Assembly: GCA_963971225.1 (NCBI GenBank)
Contig: OZ020267.1
Coordinates: forward strand, 96,275,648 to 96,339,647
From: Melieria omissa
Taxonomy: Eukaryota > Arthropoda > Insecta > Diptera > Ulidiidae
Direction: 5' to 3'
DNA: 64,000 nucleotides
The position numbers and the translations under genes were made by a program. Positions 37,884-47,361 of the stretch are shown piece after piece (position 1 is the first letter of the stretch; every line of letters begins with the position of its first letter). The notes under the pieces were generated by a model. It ran no database searches. It was given only the letters and a program-made list of their open reading frames with translations, and was not told the origin of the DNA.

Positions 37884-38382
37884 CGTGGTTGGTCCGATAA
37901 GTATTTAGCCTACAAAAGATAAACGCAAATTTTGGAAAAGTGGCGATTTATTTCTCAACGTAGTCTCCTTTCAACTCGATACACTTGACCCAGCGGTGCT
38001 CCAACTTCTTTAACCCGTCTGAAAAATACGTTTTCTGGAAGCCTCCGTGGCGGCGATAACCTCCTACTTCGACTCAAATGTCTGCCCGGCGAGTGACTTT
38101 TTCAAGTTTGGAAACAAAAAGAAGTCAAACGGGGCCAAATCTGGAGAATACGGTGGGCAGCTATTCGTAGCCTAATGCGACCAATTTGGCGAATCACCGA
38201 CCGATATTGCTCTTTATTCATTTTTCTAAATCTGCGGACACGTTCGTTTCCACACGCGGTCAAAACAAAACTACAAATCCAATATGGCAATTATGGCAAT
38301 ATGTGAAATTTTGACAGTAGCGTCTACGAGGATTTACTACACGATAGTAAATTTCTCTCAGACTTATCGGACTGCCCACGTA
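37882..38382 (-). mobile_element. Internally deleted mariner transposon
   Basis: The body is 37884-38380 (497 bp) between TA dinucleotides (37882-37883 and 38381-38382). The ends are near-perfect inverted repeats: CGTGGTTGGTCCGATAAGT on the left and the complement of CGTGGGCAGTCCGATAAGT on the right. On the minus strand a transposase start, MNKEQYRSVIRQIGRIRL (about 38200-38250), is joined almost directly to a C-terminal part with PPYSPDLAPFDFFLFPNLKK (the third catalytic Asp block) and KCIELKGDYVEK before the stop. Most of the catalytic core is missing, so it is non-autonomous. A stop and a frameshift also interrupt the remnant. Confidence 0.85.
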
Positions 38383-40693
38383 CAGTAGGTTAAATGTTAA
38401 AAAATTCTCGCATGCCATAAGCCCGCATCCTATGACAAGTGGCCTGTCGGCTCAGACAGAGATTGTGGCACGTAAAGTTTTCGCTGCAGATTTGGACAGC
38501 TGAAGCGACTGACATACAAATGGCCGCTAGTGGTGACCGCTTTTTGGCCAACAAAAATGTAGTTTAATACGTGATTTGTGTTTATTTACACAAAGCCACA
38601 ACACATTTATGAGAACATCAGGAAATAACAACCACAACTGCTTTGGAATTTTAAAATCTTTCTTAAATAGGTTTCAACTTCATTTTTTTTATAATTTTCT
38701 ATATTCTCTTTTTATGATATTCTCTAAAACGAACCTGTGCAGCATGTTGGCAAATTTTTGCTTGTGTGCAATTGTCACTTGAACAGCAATTCAGCTGCAT
38801 TGCCGCATGTTTATCACACTTAAGTTGAAATGTGACTTTTGCTAGACGCTGAACCGGCGCAATGCCACGCGGACGGGGAGCAGAAAGCAGAAGCGTGATC
38901 GCAGCGTGCAGCAAAGTCATAAAAAATAGCTTGTTGACTTCAGCGACAGCGACAGTGGTGAAAAAGGCAGCTGCAAAAATGTTGCAGCAAAGTTTAGATG
39001 GCACTTCGGTGGGGACCAGAGATGGCGCTGACAGGGCGTGTGCGACGGCTGACGCGGCGTTGACATATGAAAAATCTATGCGGTGACAAAAGCAGCGAAA
39101 AACACTGACAAACGCATGTCTGAGCGGTGACGGCAGGCGGTGGCAGCTGCCAACCATTTCGCTTAATATTTACTGACCGTAATTTGTATGCTTTTTCTTG
39201 TTGCTTTTGTTGTTGTTGTTATTTTTTTTTTTTTAATGCACCTGCTGCGTCTAATTTCTGCTACGCTTTGACAAAGTGGCCGTAACGGGTAGCAGTGCCT
39301 GCGGTCTTATCGCCACTCGGGCATTTTCTTCATTTTTCACATTTTTCTCCGCATTCTGTTTGCTATTTGCTCGGTTTACTTTTTGCCGTTTTCATGTGGA
39401 ATTTCCTTTTCATTTCTTATCAAATGCGGTAGATTAAAAAATACAAAATAAATATACAGCAGCAGGCACCAGCACGCACAACAGCCATCAGCCTGCACGC
39501 ACACATGCAAACCTTCCCATGTGTGAGTGTTAGTCAGGAACGCACGAAGCAGCGGACAAACTGCAAGCCAGATGGACAAAGAAGCGTGAAGGGCGGGAGA
39601 AGCAGAAAGGCGGAATGTTCTTGCACATAATTTTCCATTTCCGTTCCTGAGTGCCAACACTCGTAGGCAAATCAACAAAGGATGCAAATAACGTGTGCGT
39701 GTGTGTCGGTGTTTGCATGCGTGTTTGTGTAGTTTTCTAGGTGCTTATTCTACTTGATTCCCTTTACAGCACTGCGTTCCAACGCCGCTTGCTGCCAAAG
39801 TGCGTTGTGCGACCGCAAGTTGCAGGCAGCAGCTGGGCCGGTTTTCGCTGTTGAATTTACTTTTGCCGTGTGCGTGCCAAGTCGATGCACAGTTGATTTG
39901 TTGACCAAACACTGTGTGGCATAGGGTTGCCATGTACATTGAAACCGGCTCAAGAAAAAAATCATTGAGTGCTTTTTCTTGGTAACTAATCGTTTTCTGG
40001 CTTGAAGTAGGTAAATACATATAAACGCATACAAATATACATACATTCATGAACATATGTGTATATACTAAAAGCACATATAAAAACAAAGACATATATA
40101 GCGCTAAACGGAAATGAGTCCGAAGTAGAGTCAAAGTCAAATAGTCCAAAAGACCAAGTAGATCAGCCTCAGTTGAGAGCAGGCGCGATGCATAAAGGGA
40201 ACGAAAGGCAAGTGGACTTGCCAACTCATTCTAAACGTTACAATCTGAATAGTGAAGCAACATGTTGACGTACACTACCACCTGACGCAGCTGTCAAGTG
40301 GTCATGGGTGCTTCAAAGTCTGAAAGTCAAATACGGCCACGTGAAGACCTATTTTGGAAGATGTTGAACATTTGCTTTCCACTGTGCTAGAGGAGGTGTC
40401 AACAAAGAGGAATCTGATAGCAAAGATGATTGCTATACCAAAAAAGTGGGCTGCCGTCAGCAGAGCCGCGAAGGCAATCATGACAGAGCTGTGAGGGATA
40501 AAGCAAAGGAGAAAAGCGAAGGAGGGAAGAGACACATAATGCCATTATGCCACCCACGCGTAGTAATGCTTCACGTCAGATCTGCAGGGAGATAAGCAGA
40601 GATGGATGAGATGAAATGAAATGAAATGGAATGAGATGAGCTGAGCTGAAACAGGATGAGTTGAGATGAGAGGTGGTTTTAAGCGGTAAAAAT
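38383..40693. other. Non-coding stretch with GA/AT microsatellites
   Basis: (TTG)n lies at about 39208-39222, and a GAAAT/GATGA-rich run at about 40603-40670 next to the hAT-like element. No gene is supported; an open minus-strand frame at 38699-39157 has no recognisable features. Confidence 0.45.
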
Positions 40694-41026
40694 CAGGGCT
40701 GCAAACCATTTCAAAAATCCATGTGGTTCGATTCAGTGGATCGAACCACTCAGAAAATCTTGTAGGGCCTCTGAACCGCCGTTCGTTTCGGTTCAAGTAG
40801 TTCAAGTGGGGAATATTTCATTTACATCAGAGTAGCCAGACTGAGCTTTTCGCACTAGTAAAATTATTACATTTTTTGTATTTTGAATCGAATTTAACCG
40901 AATCATTTTCATGATGTGGTTTCTGGTTCGGTTCGGGAATCCTAAAATAGATATGGTTCGGTTCATGGTTCGGAGCAAAGTCCGAAAAAAGGCGATGGTT
41001 CTGTTCCAAACCGGTTTGAAGCCCTG
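40694..41026. mobile_element. hAT-like MITE
   Basis: The ends are CAGGGCTGCAAACC at 40694 and the complement of CAGGGCTTCAAACCGG ending at 41026. Termini beginning CAGGG are typical of hAT elements. The flanking 8-mers are GTAAAAAT and ATAAAAAA, six of eight alike, compatible with an eroded 8-bp target duplication. The interior has several GGTTCGGTTC motifs, possibly subterminal transposase-binding repeats, and no transposase. Confidence 0.65.
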
Positions 41027-41084
41027 ATAAAAAACCAACATGCCGACAAAGAAAAGTGTGTCCCTCCTTCAAACGCCCAAAAAC

Positions 41085-41225
41085 CCAGGTAGCACCAGTG
41101 GCGCACACAGGATTTAATTTTGGGGGAAAGAGGGTATTTTTCGTACAACTTTTGCGCTGAATACCATTAGAAATCATATTTTGTACCAGCAAGTTTTGTG
41201 TTTGGGGAAACCCTCCTGTTGCCGT
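41085..41225 (-). repeat. Dispersed repeat, inverted relative of 17318-17450
   Basis: On the minus strand this carries CTGGTACAAAATATG, GCGCAAAAGTT and AAATTAAATCCTGTGTGCGC, the same ordered blocks as the copy at 17318. The shared terminus is GGCGCACACAGG. No coding capacity. Confidence 0.5.
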
Positions 41226-41226
41226 C

Positions 41227-41557
41227 TTTTTCAATCATTTTAAGTATAAGATGTAACAAAGCATGCAATCAATTCAAGAAAAGAAAGTGAGGTTAGAGTT
41301 TAGAAACCAATTTGATGTTCAACAAAATTATTGAAAACAAAAAATTTAAATTGTAAATTGTATATTAATTGTAAAGCCTAATTGGCATTTTTACTAAAAA
41401 TTAGAACATTAGTTGGTCAACTTTCAAAGACAAAAATTCTCAGTGAGGAAAGTTTCACCAAATTGTTCGTACTTGTTTCTATTTTACATACCAAACACAG
41501 ATACGAAGATGTAATGTGTTGTATTTGGATTATGATATCATAATATTATATAATGGA
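41227..41557. other. AT-rich non-coding stretch
   Basis: Nothing recognisable between the dispersed repeat and the retrovirus insertion site. Confidence 0.5.
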
Positions 41558-41561
41558 TATA
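41558..41561 (+). repeat. Target site duplication (left)
   Basis: TATA directly before the 5' LTR, repeated directly after the 3' LTR at 49306-49309. Four-base duplications are usual for this group. Confidence 0.9.
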
Positions 41562-41592
41562 AGTTGACGGACGGCACCAATATTTCCGGATG

Positions 41593-41796
41593 TTGACATT
41601 AACACTACAGTTAATGTCAACAACCATACAATGTTGCTGAGGAGCGCGGTTTTTCGGCTGTTGACACTAACTCTTCGGTTAATGTCAACAACCATACAAT
41701 GTTGCTGAGGAGCGCGTTTTTTCGGCTGTTGACACTAACTCTTCGGTTAATGTCAACAACCATACAATGTTGCTGAGGAACGCACTTTCGGACAGA
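41593..41796 (+). repeat. Three 68-bp tandem hairpin units in the 5' LTR
   Basis: The units start at 41593, 41661 and 41729. Each begins with an 11-bp inverted repeat: TTGACATTAAC with GTTAATGTCAA around a 6-base loop in unit 1, and one mismatch in units 2 and 3. CAACCATACAATGTTGCTGA follows in each. They lie in U3, so an enhancer or protein-binding role is plausible. The 3' LTR carries the same array at 48941-49144. Confidence 0.85.
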
Positions 41797-41898
41797 AACG
41801 CTGACAGGGCTGCAAGCATCGATTTCGCAATATCGATTACGCAGCGCTGTTCAGCGACGGGCTTGGGCTAGTTTGTAAGAAGTTTTTAGCTGGTAGTT

Positions 41899-41904
41899 TC
41901 AGTT
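41899..41904 (+). promoter_or_regulatory. Initiator-like start site in 5' LTR
   Basis: TCAGTT matches the arthropod initiator used by TATA-less gypsy-type LTR promoters, with the A at 41901 as likely +1. The AATAAA at 41922-41927 lies just downstream, inside the inferred R region, as expected for 3' processing. No TATA box was noted. Confidence 0.5.
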
Positions 41905-41956
41905 TAAGTTGAGCTTTTACGAATAAAGTACGCGTTCCGATCAAGTCGGAACTAAC

Positions 41957-41967
41957 TGGCGCCCGAG
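41957..41967 (+). other. Primer binding site, tRNA-Lys-like
   Basis: TGGCGCCCGAG begins with the last base of the LTR. Its first 10 bases match the complement of a tRNA-Lys 3' end (TGGCGCCCGA). Overlap of the primer site with the LTR end is seen directly. Confidence 0.75.
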
Positions 41968-42228
41968 CGAATTTGAACGTGTGTCCGGCTACTATAAGTC
42001 CTTAAGTAGTACAAGTAGCCAGGACAGTCGTGTCGTGCGTAACCAAAAATACTCAAGTAGTGTCGGTGACTCGCGCGATCTGAAAGTGTGGAGAAGGAGG
42101 CTCCTTAGTAGCCGTAAGCGAAAAGGGTGCGTCGAACGCAAGCCGCTCCACCGCGGAAATTAACAGATAAACTGAGAAAGTGCAGTGTACGAAGCAATAA
42201 AACCAAAAGAGTAATCTAAAATAAAACG

Positions 42229-42655
42229 AAAGCAGCAGCGAAGCAGTAGTGACAGCAAAAAGACAGCGGCGGTAGCAGCAGCGAAGCAGTAGTGGCAGCA
42301 AAAAGGCAGCAGCAGCAGCAACAGCAACAGCGAAGCAGTAGGCAGCAGCGAAGCAGTAGTGATAGCAAAAAGACAGCGGCGGTAGCAGCAGCGAAGCAGT
42401 AGTGGCAGCAAAAAAGCAGCAGCAGCAGCAACAGCAACAGCGAAGCAGTAGTGACAGCAAAAAGACAGCGGCGGTAGCAGCAGTGAAGCAGTAGTGGCAG
42501 CAAAAGCAGCAGCAGCAACAGCAGCAGCGAAGAAGCAGCAGCAGCGAAGCAGTAGTGGCAACAAGAAGACAGCAGCGGTAGCAGCAGTGAAGCAGTAGTG
42601 GCAGCAAAAAGACAGCAGCAGCAGCAAAAAAGCAGCAACAGCGAAGCAGTAATAG
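42229..42655 (+). repeat. AGC-rich minisatellite in the retroviral leader
   Basis: Degenerate tandem units built on GCGAAGCAGTAGTGGCAGCA alternate with AAAAAGACAGCGGCGGTAGC-type and CAGCAGCAGCAACAGCAACA-type blocks. The higher-order period is roughly 105-120 bp. The array contains no ATG on the sense strand. The complement looks like Leu/Ala/Cys-rich frames, which are artefacts. It occupies the place where gypsy carries its su(Hw) insulator array, but the su(Hw) motif TGCATA is not seen here. Confidence 0.85.
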
Positions 42656-42669
42656 CAGTCAAAGGCAGC

Positions 42670-42692
42670 ATGAAGCTGGACGCCGTTATTTT
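42670..42692 (+). CDS. Short leader exon likely providing the env start codon
   Basis: The first ATG downstream of the inferred transcription start is at 42670. It is followed by seven codons and two bases up to a strong donor GTAAGT at 42693. Unspliced, it gives an eight-codon upstream frame ending at 42694-42696. If joined to the acceptor at 47376 the phase (two bases plus one) exactly matches the env frame, and the start of env becomes a hydrophobic signal-peptide-like segment. Gypsy-group env is known to be made from a spliced subgenomic RNA. Confidence 0.75.
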
Positions 42693-42698
42693 GTAAGT
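42693..42698 (+). promoter_or_regulatory. Splice donor for subgenomic env RNA
   Basis: GTAAGT, a full donor consensus, lies in the leader 205 bases before the gag start. Paired with the acceptor at 47375-47376 it would remove gag and pol. Confidence 0.7.
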
Positions 42699-42897
42699 TT
42701 GAATCTAAAGAAAAGAAATTAATTGAAGAATTCCAATCCATAAGAAGTGCTTGGAGCAAATTATTCAAACAGGGAAAAGATCAAAATAAAATAAAGTAAA
42801 AATCAAAACGAAAAAATAAAATACAAGAATTAAGAGTTAAGTTAAGGAAATTGGATAAAATTCGGTCGCGAACTTTATTTACGAAAAACCAATAATA

Positions 42898-44238
42898 ATG
42901 GCAAACCCCAACAATCTGATCCGTCCTCCAATCCTTCATCCACCTATAAATCCTAATGCCAATCCTGGTGGCCCACCACCACAACAAATGAACGAAATAG
43001 AGCTTAGAGCGCTCATTTCGCGAATAGCTCTTGAAACTTTTAATAGTCAGGGACCGCCAATCATTCAGGCTACGCTTAATCCGAATGCAAGCTTCTCGAA
43101 TGCAACAGACCAAGCAATAGACGAAAGACACCTCGCTGACTTGTCTGATTTAGATAAGGTACCGGATGTAGTCAAATGCCTCAGGGAATTCTCGGGGAAA
43201 CAGGGAGAATTTAACTCATGGAGGAAGAGTGTCGACAGAATCCTTAGGATCTATGAGCCATTTAAAGGGACACCGAAATATTTCGGAATCCTAAACATTA
43301 TTAGAAATAAGATCGTGGGTCATGCGGACACAGCTTTGGAGTCTTATAACACTCCACTTGACTGGCAGGCAATTTCTAGATGCCTCACACTTCACTACGC
43401 CGATAAGCGTGATGTGTCAACTCTCGAATACCAGATGACTTGCCTCGTTCAGGGTAGATCCACAATCCAGGAATTTTACCAGGCGGTGTATTCCCATCTT
43501 TCACTTATATTGAACAAGCTTGGAAGCTTAGATGTCGGTATGGAAGCCCTGAGTCTCCTTACACAAACTTATAGGGAGAAAGCCTTGGACACTTTTGTCC
43601 GAGGGTTGAACGGCGACCTGTCTAGGTTGTTGGGTATGAGAGAGCCGGCGGATTTACCACAGGCTCTTCATTTGTGCCTGAAACTCGAAAATCAGAGGTT
43701 CCGCACCAACCACGCGCAGGGTCAAAACAACCATCAACGGCAGTACCGAATGCCGCCGCCAATACCACAAATGATTAATAGCCCGCAGAGGGATAGACAA
43801 TTATACCCATTTTATCCACAACTAGCGCACATACCAAACCCGCAGAATCGCGTGTTTGCAAGGCAACCTTATCAACACCCAAAGCAGCCACCTCCGCGTC
43901 CTACTACTTCCAAACCCCCACCACCCCCTGAACCGATGGAAGTTGACGAGAGCATTCGCTCTAGGCAAATCAACTACGCAAACAGACCGCAGGGTAATCG
44001 GTATTTAGGAAAGCGGCCACCTCTCCCATTATCACAACAAAATGTTCGACCAGGCAAGGAGCAACGCACTTTCCATATAGACACGGAGTCAGAGGAGCCT
44101 TACGACTGCAACGCATTAACGGCAGAAGAGGGCCAGGCTTACGACCAGACATTAAACGAATACTTGTCTTCTATCGAAACTTGTGCCGAAGATTACGAAG
44201 AAACTATCGAATTTAGTGACATCCATTTTTTAGGATGA
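42898..44238 (+). CDS. gag: Gag polyprotein
   Basis: 446 residues, intact. The start is the second ATG after the transcription start. The N-terminus is Asn/Pro-rich. The middle (about residues 90-290) is a helical capsid-like region with SGKQGEFNSWRKSVDRIL and QLNYQTC-like turns ending in LCLKLENQRF. The C-terminus is Pro/Gln-rich and basic, then acidic. There is no CCHC zinc knuckle, as usual for errantivirus Gag. It forms the intracellular particle. The stop TGA at 44236-44238 overlaps the pol ATG, and a slippery heptamer lies just before it. Confidence 0.93.
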   Translation: MANPNNLIRPPILHPPINPNANPGGPPPQQMNEIELRALISRIALETFNSQGPPIIQATLNPNASFSNATDQAIDERHLADLSDLDKVPDVVKCLREFSGKQGEFNSWRKSVDRILRIYEPFKGTPKYFGILNIIRNKIVGHADTALESYNTPLDWQAISRCLTLHYADKRDVSTLEYQMTCLVQGRSTIQEFYQAVYSHLSLILNKLGSLDVGMEALSLLTQTYREKALDTFVRGLNGDLSRLLGMREPADLPQALHLCLKLENQRFRTNHAQGQNNHQRQYRMPPPIPQMINSPQRDRQLYPFYPQLAHIPNPQNRVFARQPYQHPKQPPPRPTTSKPPPPPEPMEVDESIRSRQINYANRPQGNRYLGKRPPLPLSQQNVRPGKEQRTFHIDTESEEPYDCNALTAEEGQAYDQTLNEYLSSIETCAEDYEETIEFSDIHFLG

Positions 44239-44252
44239 GCGACTCTTCGCTC
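44226..44252 (+). promoter_or_regulatory. Gag-Pol -1 frameshift signal
   Basis: The heptamer T TTT TTA (44226-44232) is in the gag reading phase, the same class used by lentiviruses. After a 4-base spacer, GAGCGA (44237-44242) pairs with TCGCTC (44247-44252) around CTCT. Pol is in the -1 frame and is open only from 44220, so the frames overlap for just 19 bases containing the heptamer. An ATGA overlap at 44235-44238 offers reinitiation as an alternative. Confidence 0.8.
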
Positions 44253-47200
44253 CCTTACTTTGAATGTAAAACCGAGAGCGGAGAGACACTAAAATTCCTG
44301 GTAGATACTGGGTCAAGCAAGAACTACATCCAGCCAAATCTTGCGAGGAAAACCTATCACAACGCCATTCCCTTTTTCGCCAAATCTGTAGCAGGCGACA
44401 TTAAAATACAGGAACATACCTTCATCAACTTATTCAACCTAGAAAATAAACTTAAATTTTTTGTTATGCCATCCCTCAGGTCATTTCACGGCATCCTAGG
44501 AAATGACAGTCTCAAAGAATTAGGCGCAGTAATCCACGCAGGCAAAAACTACATGATTTTAAAGAATGGTTCTAGAATAAAAATCAAACAGTTATCCACC
44601 CAGTCCGTGAATCTACTGAAGGACGACAAACTTACGAATGAGCAAACAGACGTAATGGGGACACTGATAAACAAGTTCCCAACACTTTTCTCTGAGCCCG
44701 ATGAAAAGCTCACCTATACCACAAAGGTGGTCGGGGAGATTAGGACTACTACGGATTCCCCAGTTTACAGTAAATTCTACCCATACCCCACAGCACTAAA
44801 GCAAGAAGTCGAAAGGCAAGTTCAGCAACTGCTTAATGATGGTATAATCAGACCTTCTAGGTCCCCCTACAACTCTCCGGTCTGGATTGTCGACAAGAAG
44901 CCAGACTCGCAGGGCAACAAGCAATATAGAATGGTAATTGACTACCGTAAGCTGAATTCTCTCACAATTCCGGATAGGTATCCTATTCCAGAAATATCTG
45001 AAGTAGTATCGCAATTAGGGGACTGTAAATATTTTTCGGTCCTCGACCTCAAGAGTGGGTTCCATCAAATACCACTGAAACCCTCTGATATCGAAAAGAC
45101 GGCCTTTTCGATAAATAATGGTAAATACGAGTTTACTCGATTGCCATTTGGGTTGAAAAATGCCCCTTCGATTTTCCAACGGGCCCTGGACGATATCCTC
45201 CACGACTACATTGGCAAATCATGTTACGTGTATATTGATGACATTGTCATCTTCAGCAAATCAGAGGAAGAGCATAAATGCCACATCGAAAACATTTTTA
45301 GAACACTCCAGGAAGCTAATATGAAGGTCCAATTGGACAAGTGCCATTTTTTTAAAGAGGAGGTCGAGTTTTTAGGTTTTGTCATTTCAAAGGCAGGAAT
45401 CAAAACCAATCCGAAAAAAGTGGATACTATCATCAATTTTCCGTTGCCCAAAACAATCAAAGAATTACGTTCATTTCTCGGCTTGTCAGGATACTATCGT
45501 CGTTTTATAAAAGACTATGCGAAGCTGGCCAAGCCTTTAACAACACTCCTAAGAGGGGAAGAAGGTCGTATGTCAAAAAGAATGTCATCAAAAATTTTCA
45601 TAGACTTGAATACGGAGGCTGCAAATGCCTTTAATAAGATAAAAAATTCGCTAGTCTCAGAGGACGTCTTACTCTCGTATCCGAACTACAACGATCATTT
45701 CGAGTTGACGACGGACGCATCGGAATTTGCTTTAGGTGCGGTCCTTTCACAAAATAATAAGCCTATCACGTTTATCTCGAGAACTCTTAGCAGGACTGAG
45801 GAACACTATGCTGTAAACGAGAAAGAGATGCTCGCGATCATCTGGGCCCTGAACTCTTTGCGCAATTACCTTTACGGTTCTGCTAAGGTCAAAATTTTTA
45901 CCGACCATCAGCCTCTTACATACGCCTTAAGTAACAAAAACAATAACAGCAAAATGAAGCGCTGGAAGGCGGTGTTAGAGGAATACAACTATGAACTCTT
46001 TTACAAGCCAGGTACTAGCAATGTAGTAGCAGACGCTCTTTCCAGAATACCACCCCACTCCCCAATAAACACAATGTCGGGAATGACTCACAGCGACGAA
46101 AGCTCAGGCCAGAAGCTCATTGACATTGTCAAAGCACCTATAAACGCATTCAAGAATCAAATCATTTTATGCACCGATTCGGAATCAACTTATAAATTCG
46201 AGATCGTTTTTCCCACATTACACCGCCACACTATTACAGAGCCCGAGTACACTACGGGAAAGCTTGTCTCGCTTCTACAGAAATTTTTAAACCCTTCCGT
46301 TATAAATGGTATTAAAGCTCCGGAATCCCTGATGGGAAAAATTCAAGAAATTTTCCCAGATAACTTTGCTAAATACAAAATTAGATTTGCACGCCTCCAG
46401 GTAAAAGACATCAAGGATGAACGACAACAGGAGCAGATAATTATAGAAACGCACAAAAGAGCACATCGAAACGGAAAGGAAAATAAAACCCAGATATTGG
46501 AGGAATACTACTTCCCTGGTATGAACAGTAAAATCAATAGAATTGTCAAGCAGTGTGCGGTTTGCAAACTTAATAAGTACGATCGGCACCCAATGAAACC
46601 GGAGTTAAAGGAGACCCCTATTCCCACGTATCCTGGTCAAATCCTTCACATAGATATCTATAGAACTGAGAACAAACTCGTTCTTACGGCAATAGACAAA
46701 TTTTCGAAATACGCTCAGGCTAGAATCATCAAATCAAAAGCCGTTGAAGACATAAGAGAACCCCTTCGAGAAATTCTTTTCTTATTCGGAGTCCCGAAGA
46801 TGGTCGTATTCGACAACGAAAAATCGTTTAACTCTGCTACAATTACGTTTCTTTTAAAGGATCAATTAGGAATCGAAATTTACACATCCCCACCATATAC
46901 GAGTACAGTGAATGGACAAGTAGAGCGGTTCCATTCCACGCTTACGGAGATCATGCGTTGCATTAAAGCGGAAGATATCAACAGAACATTCCAGGAACTA
47001 TTAGAGAGATCGGTGTACGAGTATAACTTTTCAATCCATAGCACAATAGGGAAAAAACCACTAGACGTATTCTTTGGACGAACAGCTAACATAGATCCCG
47101 AAACGTACGAGAAAACGAGACAAGACAACATTCAGCGATTAAAGAATAAACAACAAACTGACTTAGAGAACCATAACAAAAATCGTCAACCGATTAAGGA

Positions 47201-47357
47201 ATACAAACCAGGGGAGACTATCTACGTTAGAATAAACAAACGATTAGGAACCAAGCTCTCGCCAAAATTTAGGAAGGAAATTGTTAAGGAAGATAAGTCC
47301 ACCACTGTTCTTACTGAGTCAGGAAAGGTTGTTCATAAGAGCAACATCAAGAGCTAA
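44235..47357 (+). CDS. pol: Pol polyprotein: protease, reverse transcriptase, RNase H, integrase
   Basis: 1040 residues from the nominal ATG, intact. The aspartic protease has FLVDTGSS at 21-28. RT carries VLDLKSGFHQIPL, LPFGLKNAP at 303 and the catalytic YIDD at 333-336. RNase H has TTDAS with Asp 494 and FTDHQPL. The integrase zinc site is H740, H744, C774 and C777, and its catalytic triad is Asp 807, Asp 860 and Glu 897 (NGQVERFHSTL). It performs reverse transcription and integration in the particle and nucleus. No stops or frame breaks were seen. It probably begins as a Gag fusion by frameshift; the ATG at 44235 may or may not be used. Confidence 0.96.
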   Translation: MSDSSLPYFECKTESGETLKFLVDTGSSKNYIQPNLARKTYHNAIPFFAKSVAGDIKIQEHTFINLFNLENKLKFFVMPSLRSFHGILGNDSLKELGAVIHAGKNYMILKNGSRIKIKQLSTQSVNLLKDDKLTNEQTDVMGTLINKFPTLFSEPDEKLTYTTKVVGEIRTTTDSPVYSKFYPYPTALKQEVERQVQQLLNDGIIRPSRSPYNSPVWIVDKKPDSQGNKQYRMVIDYRKLNSLTIPDRYPIPEISEVVSQLGDCKYFSVLDLKSGFHQIPLKPSDIEKTAFSINNGKYEFTRLPFGLKNAPSIFQRALDDILHDYIGKSCYVYIDDIVIFSKSEEEHKCHIENIFRTLQEANMKVQLDKCHFFKEEVEFLGFVISKAGIKTNPKKVDTIINFPLPKTIKELRSFLGLSGYYRRFIKDYAKLAKPLTTLLRGEEGRMSKRMSSKIFIDLNTEAANAFNKIKNSLVSEDVLLSYPNYNDHFELTTDASEFALGAVLSQNNKPITFISRTLSRTEEHYAVNEKEMLAIIWALNSLRNYLYGSAKVKIFTDHQPLTYALSNKNNNSKMKRWKAVLEEYNYELFYKPGTSNVVADALSRIPPHSPINTMSGMTHSDESSGQKLIDIVKAPINAFKNQIILCTDSESTYKFEIVFPTLHRHTITEPEYTTGKLVSLLQKFLNPSVINGIKAPESLMGKIQEIFPDNFAKYKIRFARLQVKDIKDERQQEQIIIETHKRAHRNGKENKTQILEEYYFPGMNSKINRIVKQCAVCKLNKYDRHPMKPELKETPIPTYPGQILHIDIYRTENKLVLTAIDKFSKYAQARIIKSKAVEDIREPLREILFLFGVPKMVVFDNEKSFNSATITFLLKDQLGIEIYTSPPYTSTVNGQVERFHSTLTEIMRCIKAEDINRTFQELLERSVYEYNFSIHSTIGKKPLDVFFGRTANIDPETYEKTRQDNIQRLKNKQQTDLENHNKNRQPIKEYKPGETIYVRINKRLGTKLSPKFRKEIVKEDKSTTVLTESGKVVHKSNIKS

Positions 47358-47361
47358 TCTT

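Larger units (their letters stand above)
41562..41957 (+). repeat. 5' LTR
   Basis: 396 bp, AGTTGACGG...AACTAACT, with inverted ends AGTT/AACT. It contains three 68-bp tandem units (41593-41796), an initiator-like TCAGTT at 41899 and AATAAA at 41922. I saw no difference from the 3' LTR when reading them side by side. Confidence 0.97.

Noticed and set aside
38699..39157. 152-codon minus-strand frame, Ala/Leu-rich
   Set aside because: No domain, no splice or start context, and a shorter frame overlaps on the other strand.
41990..42163. Open frame in the retroviral leader just after the primer site
   Set aside because: It starts at GTG, not ATG; the leader has no ATG before 42670.
42053..42768. 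Three long minus-strand Leu/Cys/Ala-rich frames
   Set aside because: They are translations of the complement of the AGC minisatellite in the retroviral leader; all three frames are open, as expected for a repeat.
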